Positions 1-9,300 of a stretch of DNA of 16,092 bases are shown here, in pieces (position 1 is the stretch's first letter; each line of letters starts with the position of its first letter). The notes beneath the pieces are model-generated. The model saw nothing but the letters and a program-made list of their open reading frames with translations. It was not told where the DNA came from and did not search any database. Location of the stretch: assembly GCA_036675565.1 (NCBI GenBank), contig JAKFER010000043.1, positions 1 to 16,092 on the forward strand. Reading direction: 5' to 3'. A program made the position numbers and the translations under genes. Source of the stretch: JACCYQ01 sp036675565 (GTDB taxonomy: Bacteria > Bacteroidota > Bacteroidia > Chitinophagales > Chitinophagaceae).

Positions 1-1718
1 GGGCTTTGGCAAGAACGGACCAGTTTTTACAAACAACACCAGGCATTGGTACTGCATTGATGGCGGGTTTTGGAACAACGGCAAGAGGATGGAATGGTGC
101 TCAAAAAATATCAGGACGACCTGGATATGCATGGTATTTTGGTCGGGATGGCCAATGGAGTGCGATGGCGATCAATGCTTACGGGGATTTTGCTATGGTA
201 AAAGAAACCCTGGAAACTTTCATACGCTTTCAGGACATAACCGGCAAAATTTACCACGAACTTACTTCGAGCGGTGCCGTTCATTATGATGCTTCGGATG
301 CCACACCATTGTTTGTGGTTTTAGCAGCACACTACCTTAAATACAGTGGTGATACAGCATATGTCCGTTATCGTTGGGCAGAAATAAAAAAGGCAATGGA
401 CTTTTGTTATAGCACTGATACAGATAAGGATGGCTTAATTGAGAATACAAACGTGGGTCATGGATGGATCGAGGGCGGTTCATTATTCGGAACGCATACG
501 GAATTTTATTTGGCCGGGACCTGGGCAGCGGCCCTGGAGGCTGCAGCTTATATGGCGCAGGCCCTTGAATTAAACGAAGCCATTCGATATGTTAGCGATG
601 CCAAAAAGATAAAAAAGATTATTGATCTTGATTTCTGGAATCCGCAGGAACAATTTTTTCATAATGGCAAAATGCAGGATGGATCCTATATGCCCGATGC
701 TACGGTACTGGCTTCAGTGCCTGTATATTTTGGTTCGGTTACAGATGACCGTAAGGCAGAAAAAGTTAGTGGACGCTTTAGCAATAATTATTTTTCCACG
801 GATTGGGGTATCCGGATGATCGAAGACAGTAGCAAAAAATATAAGGCCGGAAGTTATCATGCTGGAATGGTTTGGCCACTATATGGAGGATGGGCATCCT
901 TGTCAGAATATCAAACAGGTCATTACAGGTCTGGTTACCAGCACATCATGAATAACCTGTTACAATATCGTCATTGGTCAGCGGGAAGCATTGAAGAAAC
1001 ATTAAATGGGGATGTTTTTATACCAAACGGTGTATGCAGTCACCAGTGTTGGAGCGAAACGATGGTATTGCAACCTGCTATTGAAGGAATGCTTGGATTA
1101 AAGCCGGATGCATTAAAAAGCAGGCTCGAATTATCACCATATTTTCCATGGAACTGGGCATTCTGTTCGGTAAGAAATATCCGGATGAATGATGCTTTAG
1201 TACATCTGGATATGAAGAGAAGTAATGGACTAACCATGTATACGCTTACTTCAAACAAAGCTATTGATATTGCATTGAATCCTGTATTTCCTTTAAATAC
1301 ATTTGTAAAATCTGTAAAGATCAATGGTAAAAAAGTGCAAGCTTCTAAAATTGTGAAGCCAGGCGGGTTGTTATTGAAATTATCATTTTTATCCATACAG
1401 GGAGAGAACCTGATTGAAGTGGAAACCGATGGCGGGATGGGAATTCTCCCTATAACTTCGTTTCCGCAACCTGGTGATACGTCCATAGGCATACAGGTAA
1501 TATCAGAAACTGTTCAGGGAAAAAAATATATGGCAGAAGTAAGTGGGCGTCCGTCAATGTCATATGAAATACCATTGTATAATAAGGAAGTCATAAAAAA
1601 AATTACAGGTGCTAAACTTATTAAGAAGGATGGTGATATTACCACGTTGGAAATTAAGTTAGATTCCCCAGGTAATCAACGATACGTAAATCAAAAAATA
1701 GAAATAGAATTTGAGTAA
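1..1718 (+). CDS. Six-hairpin glycosidase, glycogen-debranching/GH63-like (5' end missing)
   Basis: The reading frame is open to the left edge, so the gene begins upstream; the TTG at position 6 is not a credible start. What remains is about 570 residues. The first two thirds look like an (alpha/alpha)6 barrel of the amylo-alpha-1,6-glucosidase (GDE_C) or GH63-like kind: a W-Y-F-G-R-D-G-Q-W segment at nt 132-158, an acidic D-T-D-K-D-G-L-I-E stretch near nt 417, W-I-E-G-G near nt 465, and S-I-E-E-T followed by C-S-H-Q-C-W-S-E near nt 990-1060. The last 180 or so residues are beta-rich and resemble the C-terminal sandwich of such enzymes. An N-terminal sandwich domain and a signal peptide are presumably outside the window. 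It lies 55 bp upstream of the GH127 gene on the same strand and is probably co-transcribed with it. Bond specificity cannot be read from the sequence; the fold assignment is fairly secure, the family is not. Confidence 0.72.
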   Translation, partial: ALARTDQFLQTTPGIGTALMAGFGTTARGWNGAQKISGRPGYAWYFGRDGQWSAMAINAYGDFAMVKETLETFIRFQDITGKIYHELTSSGAVHYDASDATPLFVVLAAHYLKYSGDTAYVRYRWAEIKKAMDFCYSTDTDKDGLIENTNVGHGWIEGGSLFGTHTEFYLAGTWAAALEAAAYMAQALELNEAIRYVSDAKKIKKIIDLDFWNPQEQFFHNGKMQDGSYMPDATVLASVPVYFGSVTDDRKAEKVSGRFSNNYFSTDWGIRMIEDSSKKYKAGSYHAGMVWPLYGGWASLSEYQTGHYRSGYQHIMNNLLQYRHWSAGSIEETLNGDVFIPNGVCSHQCWSETMVLQPAIEGMLGLKPDALKSRLELSPYFPWNWAFCSVRNIRMNDALVHLDMKRSNGLTMYTLTSNKAIDIALNPVFPLNTFVKSVKINGKKVQASKIVKPGGLLLKLSFLSIQGENLIEVETDGGMGILPITSFPQPGDTSIGIQVISETVQGKKYMAEVSGRPSMSYEIPLYNKEVIKKITGAKLIKKDGDITTLEIKLDSPGNQRYVNQKIEIEFE

Positions 1719-1773
1719 GTGCGATTTTCACATTTTTAAATAAAACTTTTTCGTCGTTCAATTATAATTTCCT

Positions 1774-3732
1774 ATGGCAAAAACTATTGCAACAATAACC
1801 ATTGTGATTTTCAGCGTGCTATCAGTGGATGCACAATCTTCATTACAGAAATTATATCCTGTAAACTTTTCGCAGGTAAATATTACGGATGATTTCTGGA
1901 CACCCAAATTGCAAACGGTAGCAACAGCTACGCTTGATGCCTGTGTTAGTTATACACAGGATAAAACTGCCCGTATCCGCAATTTCGAAAATGCGGCTAA
2001 GCATACCGGTAAGCATGAAGGCATTTATTATGATGATTCTGATGTTTATAAAGCGATTGAGGCCATCGCGTATTCATTAAAGAATCATCCGGATGCAGCA
2101 CTTCAAAAAAACACTGATGAATGGATCGACAAAATTGCAGCAGCCCAATTACCCGATGGTTACCTGAATACCTATTACCAGCTTACGGATCTCAGCAAGC
2201 GCTGGACAGATATGGAAAAGCATGAAGACTACTGCGCAGGACACCTTATTGAAGCGGGTATTGCTTATTACAATACAACAAAAAACGATAAGCTGCTTAA
2301 TACGGCTATCCGTTTTGCCAATCATATTGATTCCACTTTTCGATTGCAAAACAGGCCATGGGTTTCTGGTCACCAGGAAATAGAACTTGCTTTAATGAAG
2401 TTGTATCATCATACAAAAAATGATCGTTATCTCAAATTGTCCAATTGGTTTTTAGAACAAAGAGGAAAAGGGAATGGTAAAGGAGTGATCTGGGATCAGT
2501 GGAACGACCCGGATTATTGCCAGGATAAACTACCGGTGAAGGATCAGCGAAAAATTACCGGCCACGCCGTAAGGGCAATGTACTTGTATACAGGTGCTGC
2601 TGATGTTGCCGCCGTTACAAATGATGCAGGTTATATTACCGCGATGGATTCAGTTTGGAATGATGTGATACAACATCATATGTACATCACCGGTGGTATC
2701 GGCGCACAGGGAACCAATGAAGGATTTGGTAAACCATATGACCTGCCCAATGAAACCGCTTACAGTGAAACCTGTGCATCAGTGGGTATGGTATTCTGGA
2801 ATCAGCGCATGAATATGCTTTCTGGCCATGCAAAATATATTGATGTTTTGGAAAGAAGTTTATACAATGGTGCATTGGATGGATTGTCTTTAACGGGTGA
2901 CCGTTTTTTTTATGGTAATCCGCTGGCATCTTCTGGCAAGCATAGCAGGAGAGAATGGTTTGGAACAGCTTGTTGCCCGTCAAACATTGCCAGGCTGGTA
3001 AGTTCATTAGGAAACTATATTTACAGCACTTCAGCAAATGCGGTATACGTAAATTTATTTGTTGGCAGTAATACAAACATTGCATTAGGTAGAAATAAAG
3101 TTGCACTTTCTTTGGAAACAGGTTACCCATGGAATGGGAATGTCCGGATAAATGTATCGCCAAAAAATAAACAAACTTTCGACATGCATATTCGAATTCC
3201 CGGCTGGTTAAATGAACCGGTACCTGGTGATCTTTATCATTATGAATCCCCGGAAAAAGTTGTTCCGCTGATTAAAGTGAACGGGAAACAAACAATATAT
3301 GAGACGAAAGATGGTTATGCAGTAATTAATCGTCATTGGAAGAAAAATGATGTAGTAACAATAGAGTTTCCGATGGAAGTAAAAAGAGTGATCAGTAATG
3401 CTGCGGTTAAGCAAAACCATAACAGAGTTGCATTGCAATATGGTCCGCTGGTATATTGTGTAGAAGGAGCCGACAATCAGGGCTCGGCACACAATTTAGT
3501 TGTTCCTCCAGGAACTGATTTTAAAACATTTTTTCAACCTGCATTATTGGGTGGTGTGAATACCATTCAATTTGAAGCTCCGGTACTCACGGTAAGCAAC
3601 GATGGGCAATCTGTTGCTACAGAAAATAGAAAAATTACAGCCATCCCTTATTTTAGCTGGAATAATCGAGGAGCAAATGAAATGCAGGTTTGGTTGCCTT
3701 CCATTATAAAAAGTATTGGGATCAATGAATAG
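1774..3732 (+). CDS. GH127-type (DUF1680) beta-L-arabinofuranosidase, exported
   Basis: The protein has 652 residues with a Sec signal peptide (cleavage likely after V-D-A at residue 20), so it acts in the periplasm or outside. The body is a six-hairpin barrel followed by beta domains, the GH127/DUF1680 architecture. The zinc-thiolate active site known from Bifidobacterium HypBA1 (Glu322, Glu338, Cys340, Cys417, Cys418) can be matched here as Glu316, Glu332, Cys334, Cys400 and Cys401. The 16-residue spacing between the first two Glu is identical, and the motifs are N-E-G-F-G, Y-S-E-T-C and A-C-C-P-S-N. By family knowledge Cys400 would be the nucleophile and Glu316 the acid/base. The expected reaction is release of terminal beta-L-arabinofuranose, although related DUF1680 families (GH146 and others) differ in linkage. 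It follows the partial glycosidase gene by 55 bp and ends at a strong terminator. The enzyme appears intact. Confidence 0.9.
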   Translation: MAKTIATITIVIFSVLSVDAQSSLQKLYPVNFSQVNITDDFWTPKLQTVATATLDACVSYTQDKTARIRNFENAAKHTGKHEGIYYDDSDVYKAIEAIAYSLKNHPDAALQKNTDEWIDKIAAAQLPDGYLNTYYQLTDLSKRWTDMEKHEDYCAGHLIEAGIAYYNTTKNDKLLNTAIRFANHIDSTFRLQNRPWVSGHQEIELALMKLYHHTKNDRYLKLSNWFLEQRGKGNGKGVIWDQWNDPDYCQDKLPVKDQRKITGHAVRAMYLYTGAADVAAVTNDAGYITAMDSVWNDVIQHHMYITGGIGAQGTNEGFGKPYDLPNETAYSETCASVGMVFWNQRMNMLSGHAKYIDVLERSLYNGALDGLSLTGDRFFYGNPLASSGKHSRREWFGTACCPSNIARLVSSLGNYIYSTSANAVYVNLFVGSNTNIALGRNKVALSLETGYPWNGNVRINVSPKNKQTFDMHIRIPGWLNEPVPGDLYHYESPEKVVPLIKVNGKQTIYETKDGYAVINRHWKKNDVVTIEFPMEVKRVISNAAVKQNHNRVALQYGPLVYCVEGADNQGSAHNLVVPPGTDFKTFFQPALLGGVNTIQFEAPVLTVSNDGQSVATENRKITAIPYFSWNNRGANEMQVWLPSIIKSIGINE

Positions 3733-3763
3733 CGCTTTTAAGATTTTTTATAATTGAAGAACC

Positions 3764-3794
3764 AAAAAAAACCTGCAACTGCAGGTTTTTTTTT
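3764..3794. terminator. Symmetrical (bidirectional) intrinsic terminator
   Basis: The stem ACCTGC (3771-3776) pairs with GCAGGT (3781-3786) around the loop AACT. The stem is flanked by eight A on the left and nine T on the right. Because the A and T tracts are complementary, the structure ends in a U-run when read on either strand. It sits between the convergent GH127 gene (ends 3732) and the beta-helix gene (ends 3830) and should stop both. Confidence 0.9.
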
Positions 3795-3829
3795 ATGATA
3801 AGAAAGTTTTTATAAGATTAATGATTTGA

Positions 3830-6037
3830 TCAGTCAATTTTCTTTACAGTTAAATTCAGCATACCATATGTTCCGTATTGTGCTTTCTCGACGCGGATTT
3901 TATGTTTACCATTCAAATGTAATATGGCTTCCTTATAATAATCAGCATCAAAAATAATAGCCGAAGGATCCCATGAATCTATTACCAGTTTATCATCAAC
4001 GAAAACCCTGACAATCTCCCCCGCTGTAATTCCCAAACGATATTTTCCCTTTGGAGCATCAACTTCAGTTTTTACCAAAGTGGCAAATTTTGATCTGGGT
4101 AAATTTTTGGTTTGCCCTTTTACCCGCTCATAATCCAATGAATTGGCTTTAACAGTTTTGATTGGCACGCTTTTCAATAACGCGTTAAATGCAGCAGTTT
4201 CTTTAACAGGATCGCTAGTGGAATCAAACCTGAACCAACTCACTTCCCAATCCATTGGCAGACTTGTTTCTCTATACTCAAACCGGAAAGGTTTACCAGC
4301 AGCAATTTCTTCACCAAAGGGTGAAATTATTTTTTCACCAGTGTACTCCAGTTCAATTAAAATAAAATTATTTGTGCTTGTTTTTCTCTCGACTTGAAAT
4401 TTGTCTGGTACATCTCCTTTATTTGGTGATAAAAGTTCAACACCCTGCATTTTTACGACTTTCCAGGATCCTTTAGGCCCCATAATTTCAAAATTCATCT
4501 TGCCGGATTCATCTGTATCTGTCCACCAAAGCAAAGGGTATTTAAAATTATAAGGGCCCCATTCAGTCATCATAATGCTTTTCTTTCCTTGTGGATGATC
4601 TGCTGGTAAAAACGCATCTTGTTTTATTATACCTGGTAATAACGTACTGATGTAGATGCTATCAGGGGAATAATCATAAAGCTGTTTGCCGGTTGTAAAT
4701 TTTAGGTCTTTTACCAGTGAATCTGTTTTTTGAAATGTTTTGTATCCTGAATATTTATTATCTGCTATCGTTACCGATTGGGTATTTTTTATTGAGAAGA
4801 CAGTGGGTGTGTTTTTAAAAACATTGTTGGTTATTGAATAATTCCTGCTTCGGGTATCTTTTTTATTCATCAAACCAAAATCTGATCTTCGGTTAGGTAT
4901 GGCCCACAATTCAATGGCCAGGCTATCTGCAGTAAAACTATTTTGTTCTATTATATTATCCTGTCCGTGTTCTATGGAAATACCTGCAAGATTGCCGCTA
5001 AAGTCATTTTTGACAATCACTGTATTATAACTAAAACCTCCCCATATTCCATGCCAGCATCCGTGCAATTTGTTTTTAATAACTTTGTTTCGACTGAATG
5101 TAATTTCTACAGCATTTGTAGGCGCATACGAAAAATTGTTACCATAAATCAGGTTGTCATTACAACCGCCAATATTTTCATCGATGGTTTTCTGCCCAGC
5201 CCATAAAAAGAAACCATCACCTGAATGTGTAGCGGAGTTATAAGCGAATACATTTTTGTTACATTGGTCAAAAACAAGTATACCACCTGAATCCTGCCCA
5301 CGATAATAATAACCATAACTGTAGCCTCTCACATTCCAGTCAATTTTATTATAAAGAATGTAATTCTCATTACTTTGATACATGCCTATGCCAATACCTG
5401 AATTGAAAGAAAAATTATTGTTATAAGCCTTTACATTCATACATCGTGTCATCATCAGTCCGCATTGTCCATTTGTAATAATGTTGTTTCTGATAATTGC
5501 ATTTTTACAATCGGAAAGATAAATCCCAGCTCCAAATCTGAGCCATTCATCCTTGTCATTGTGATGATAACTTTGCCAGTCACTTGCATCCTCTTTTAAC
5601 CTGCCACTCTTTAAGCGTTGTCGGTAATTATAAGAAAAATCGCAGTTGATAATTTGCAGATCATCTACATTCCTCGCAAGCGTAGCGACTTTATAACCTT
5701 TTATAATCGCATTTTTAATGATGATATTTTTTCCTTTTTTAATACTGATACCTATACCAGTAAAACTATCGGGTTCCTTAACATTTTTGTTTCCTATTAA
5801 AACGGCACCATTGAAATCAATGGTTATATTATCACCCTCTATAGTAAGGGCAGGCGTTAAAGGATTGCTGCCCGGAAAATAATACGTTCCCTTTTTAACT
5901 ATGATGGATTTTTTTACAACATCGCCCTGTCTTAAAATGGTTTCGTTTTCCTGGGCGTTTAAACTTTTTATATGCAAGATGAGCAGTAAAGAAAAAAAGT
6001 ATTTGATGGGTAATTGTAACTGAAATTTAATCTTCAT
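3830..6037 (-). CDS. Secreted right-handed parallel beta-helix protein with PA14-like C-terminus
   Basis: The start at 6037 is preferred over in-frame codons further upstream because it begins M-K-I-K-F and leads straight into a hydrophobic signal peptide (cleavage likely after L-N-A, residue 28). The protein has 735 residues. Residues of about 35-470 are a ladder of short repeats rich in N-N, I-I-x-N-N and G-I-x-x-x, typical of PbH1/NosD-type right-handed beta-helices, a fold shared by pectate lyases, polygalacturonases and other polysaccharide enzymes. A beta-rich linker with an E-W-G-P-Y motif follows. The last 80 or so residues (L-G-I-T-A-G-E, V-F-V-D-D-K-L-V-I-D-S-W) look like a PA14-type carbohydrate-binding sandwich. 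A glycan lyase, hydrolase or binding role is inferred from fold and context; I cannot identify catalytic residues. It is transcribed divergently from susC and shares its control region. Confidence 0.82.
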   Translation of the reverse strand: MKIKFQLQLPIKYFFSLLLILHIKSLNAQENETILRQGDVVKKSIIVKKGTYYFPGSNPLTPALTIEGDNITIDFNGAVLIGNKNVKEPDSFTGIGISIKKGKNIIIKNAIIKGYKVATLARNVDDLQIINCDFSYNYRQRLKSGRLKEDASDWQSYHHNDKDEWLRFGAGIYLSDCKNAIIRNNIITNGQCGLMMTRCMNVKAYNNNFSFNSGIGIGMYQSNENYILYNKIDWNVRGYSYGYYYRGQDSGGILVFDQCNKNVFAYNSATHSGDGFFLWAGQKTIDENIGGCNDNLIYGNNFSYAPTNAVEITFSRNKVIKNKLHGCWHGIWGGFSYNTVIVKNDFSGNLAGISIEHGQDNIIEQNSFTADSLAIELWAIPNRRSDFGLMNKKDTRSRNYSITNNVFKNTPTVFSIKNTQSVTIADNKYSGYKTFQKTDSLVKDLKFTTGKQLYDYSPDSIYISTLLPGIIKQDAFLPADHPQGKKSIMMTEWGPYNFKYPLLWWTDTDESGKMNFEIMGPKGSWKVVKMQGVELLSPNKGDVPDKFQVERKTSTNNFILIELEYTGEKIISPFGEEIAAGKPFRFEYRETSLPMDWEVSWFRFDSTSDPVKETAAFNALLKSVPIKTVKANSLDYERVKGQTKNLPRSKFATLVKTEVDAPKGKYRLGITAGEIVRVFVDDKLVIDSWDPSAIIFDADYYKEAILHLNGKHKIRVEKAQYGTYGMLNLTVKKID

Positions 6038-6107
6038 GAATGTAGAATGTTTGTTGCAAAGTATATGATTAAATGTGCTTATTAATGGTGTTTTATTGAA
6101 TAATGCC

Positions 6108-6120
6108 GGCAACGTTAACG
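6108..6120 (-). promoter_or_regulatory. Candidate LacI-type operator facing the beta-helix gene
   Basis: Read on the minus strand this is CGTTAACGTTGCC. Its first ten bases differ at one position from CGGTAACGTT, the start of the 16-bp element repeated upstream of susC and beside lacI. The element lies about 70-80 bp upstream of the beta-helix start codon. An overlapping palindrome TGCCGGCA (6104-6111) is adjacent. Assignment rests on similarity to the other sites only. Confidence 0.45.
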
Positions 6121-6192
6121 CATAACCGTATTCATACAATCATATCTAAAATCTTTTGACATTAAAGTTGATGTACTATAATAGTAAGTCGT

Positions 6193-6201
6193 GTATCGTT
6201 A
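6193..6201 (-). promoter_or_regulatory. Weak operator-like site
   Basis: GTATCGTTA here is the exact reverse complement of TAACGATAC at 6243-6251. The surrounding dyad is imperfect (four of six positions per arm), so this may be an auxiliary site or chance. Confidence 0.25.
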
Positions 6202-6239
6202 TATGATCGGGATGAATATTACTAATGGTTTATGTTTTT

Positions 6240-6267
6240 CGGTAACGATACCGGTAACGTTATTTTA
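6240..6267 (+). promoter_or_regulatory. Tandem LacI-type operators upstream of susC
   Basis: Two overlapping dyads with a central CG, the usual form of LacI-family operators, lie side by side. The first is CGGTAACGATACCG (6240-6253), in which GGTAAC and GATACC are inverted copies with one mismatch per arm. The second is CGGTAACGTTATTTTA (6252-6267) around the perfect palindrome TAACGTTA (6255-6262). Their centres are 12 bp apart. The second 16-bp string occurs identically at 15441-15456. They sit about 100-130 bp upstream of the susC start and are the most likely binding sites of the LacI protein encoded at 14349-15359. Confidence 0.68.
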
Positions 6268-6367
6268 ATGTTTTGGACTTGAGTTGTTTTATTGGTTTTT
6301 CATAAATGTATATTCGGTTTCAGTATTTCAAGGATACCCAGGAACTAAATTCTGTAAACAGTTAATA

Positions 6368-9300
6368 ATGGCGCTTATGAAAAAATTACACATTCTCAAT
6401 TTTCTTCTCATTTTTATCTTAACACTGCCTGCGGTTTTTGCGCAGGAAATAAAAGTAACGGGAACAGTTACAGATAGTGTTGATAATGCATTTTTAGGTG
6501 GAGCAACAGTTACTGTGAAAAATTCCAGTAATGGGCAATCAATTGATTCAAAAGGAAGTTATTCTATTATGGCACCTGCTGATGGGGTCCTTGTATTTTC
6601 CTTTCTTGGCTATGCTACCAGAGAAATAGCTATTAACAATCGCCGGGTAATTAATGTAAAACTACAGAAGACCGAAGGCAAAGGGATGAATGAAGTTGTT
6701 GTAGTTGGTTATAAAAGTATTTTGAAAAAGGATGTAACCGGCGCAGTCTCTTCGATCAATGTAAATGATCTACAGGATGTTCCAGCTTCATCTTTAATCA
6801 ACTTACTTGCTGGTAAAGCTCCTGGTGTACAAGCGGTAGTTCGCAGCGGGTTGCCTGGTGGTTCTGGTGGTGGCCTTGTTATCAGGGGCAATACAAGTCT
6901 TTCTGATGCAAGTGATGTGAATGGTTTAAGTAACCCGCTCTATATAGTAGATGGTGTTCCTGTGTCATTAGAAGATCTTGCTGGCTTTGATGTTAGTCAA
7001 AACGATTTTTTTGCCACGTTGAACCCCGAGGAAATTGAGTCGATGGATATTCTTAAAGATGCAGCGGCCACTGCTATTTATGGATCAAGAGGTGCTAATG
7101 GGGTAGTCATCATCAAAACAAAGCGTGGAAGAAACATGAAGACGCGTTTTAATTTCAGCACATCCCAGGGTGTGAATTTTGAGCCTCAAAAATTAAAAGT
7201 TTTTATTGGTGAAGCAGAACGCGAGGAAAAACTTCGTCTATATAAGGAAAGTCTTACCACTCTTTTTGGAGACGAGGCATGGATCGATGTTCGGAATGGT
7301 CTCGAAGTAGAAGGCTATATGTTACCAGCGGTGTTAACGGATAAGTACAATCCTGCATTTAATAATGCATATGACTATCAGAAGTTATTCTATCAAAAAG
7401 GAATTACCAGTCAATACGATCTTAGTATGGACGGGGGAAATGAGAAAAATGCTTTTCGTGTAGGCATGGGGTATTATGATGAAAAGGGTGTATTGGTGGG
7501 ATTTGGATTTAAGCGGTTCAATGCAAATGCAAGTCTGACTTCTGATATTTCTAAAAAGTTGCATAATGATTTTTCAGTCAGGATGACATACATGGACAGG
7601 CAGGGTGGTCAGTCTGATAACCTGCGTTCGTTTCCAACAAGTCCGACGCAACTCCCATCATCATTATATTATAAGACACCAGCTGAACTGGAATTACTTT
7701 CCGGCAAACTGGGTGATACCTATAATAATAACAAGTCATACTTGTTAAGTTTGAATGAAAGCTTGCGTTATAAAATAATGGAAGGATTAACCTGGGATAA
7801 CCAGGCTGCAGTTTCAGCTAATTTTGGTAAAAAGGATTATTTTGTTCCTTCAACTGCTTCAGCCAATTTTTTATCTTATGCTGAATCTTCATCAAGCAGC
7901 AATATTACATTCAATGCGCATTCAATATTAAGTTACTTTAAGCAAATAGGTGATCATGAATTGACAGGCCTTGCCGGTACAGAGGTAAACATGGAACAGC
8001 AAAATTTATCTGTATTATATGGAGAGGGGGGACCCAGTGATTATATCCGTGTTGTGCAAGGTTTTAGTAAAGAAAACACCCATGGTTACAGCGATATAGT
8101 GAGGTCAAATTTGCTTTCATATTTTGGCAATATTTCTTATGGGTATAAAGACCGTTATAAAATAGAAGGAGTATTGAGAAGAGACGGCTCTTCCAGGTTT
8201 GGAGCTGATAACAAATGGACTACATTTCCTTCTGTTAAAACTTCATGGATATTTTCTAATGAACCTTTTTTTAGCCCCCTGCAGGATGTAGTTTCTTTTG
8301 GTAAAGTACGCGTTTCATACGGTTCTTCGGGTAGTATTGCTGCAGATCCCCTGCTACAGTACAATTCACTTATATCTACTACAAATATTGGTGCAGGCAT
8401 AAATAATATATATGCAAACAGGATTGATGTAAATACTTATGGAGGAAATGGTACTATTATTCCTGACTTCAATAAAATTGCCAACCGTTCATTATCCTGG
8501 AGCAAATCAACCGAGTTAAATTATGGACTTGATCTGGAGATGTTCAATAAAAGATTATATATAACGGGCGATATTTATTCCAGGTATTCTTCAGGTCTTG
8601 TATTTGTTTCGCAACTGGCGCCTTATGTTGGTTACAATTCCATTCGTTCTAACCTTGTAGATATGATCAGTAATGGTTACGAATTAGGTGTTACCGGTTA
8701 CCTGTTTCCAAGGACCAATAATTTCCAATGGGACTTAACACTAAACCTTGCCCGCAATAAAACAACTATAGCAAAGCTGGGTAACGAAGGGCGTGATTAC
8801 ATCGCTAATAATTATGCTTTTGTATTAGGTCAACCTGCATTTCAGTATTATACATATGAATATCTTGGGCCATTGCAAAGCGTAGATGATTTGCCCGTAG
8901 ATCCAATGACGGGACAGCCGATGCGATATTTGTGGGCAGATGCGGGCCTTGCATTGAACCAGCAAGGAAAAATATTTCCCGGAATGCCAGTATTCACTGA
9001 TGTGAATGGAGATTATATGATAGATGGGGCCAATTATGGTTATGACAAAAAAATCATCCAGGGAAAATCACCTGAACCTAAGATACAAGGCGGATTTCAT
9101 ACCAATATTAAGTACAAAAATTTAAGCCTCCGTGTTCAGAGTTCATTTGCATTTGGTCATTATGTTTTCAACACTTCTTTGCAGCAAATGCTTGCACAAT
9201 ATGATGATAACATCAGTTACTTCACTGATGCCTTATATGATCTTTCCGGATCAGTAGATTTCTGGGAAAAACCCGGCGACAATGCCTATTATCCTATGCG

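Larger units (their letters stand above)
6038..6367. promoter_or_regulatory. Divergent control region between beta-helix gene and susC
   Basis: These 330 bp carry no credible gene. They separate the start of the minus-strand beta-helix gene from the start of susC and contain at least four sequences built on a TAACG core (around 6108-6120, 6193-6201, 6240-6253 and 6252-6267). I do not see a clean Bacteroidota -7 element (TAnnTTTG). Approximate matches are TATATTCG at 6309-6316 for susC and, on the minus strand, TATACTTTG (6065-6057) for the beta-helix gene, in which the TA and TTTG halves are three bases apart instead of two. The role as a shared promoter region is inferred from gene orientation; the promoter positions are uncertain. 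Confidence 0.65.

Noticed and set aside
1040..1492. Minus-strand open frame of 150 codons inside the first glycosidase
   Set aside because: It is a shadow of the plus-strand enzyme, whose reading frame carries clear family motifs; the reverse translation shows none.
6156..6182. TTGACA and TATAAT separated by 15 bases, resembling an E. coli-type promoter before susC
   Set aside because: The Bacteroidota primary sigma factor uses different elements (-33 TTG, -7 TAnnTTTG), the spacing is short, and such AT-rich matches arise by chance.
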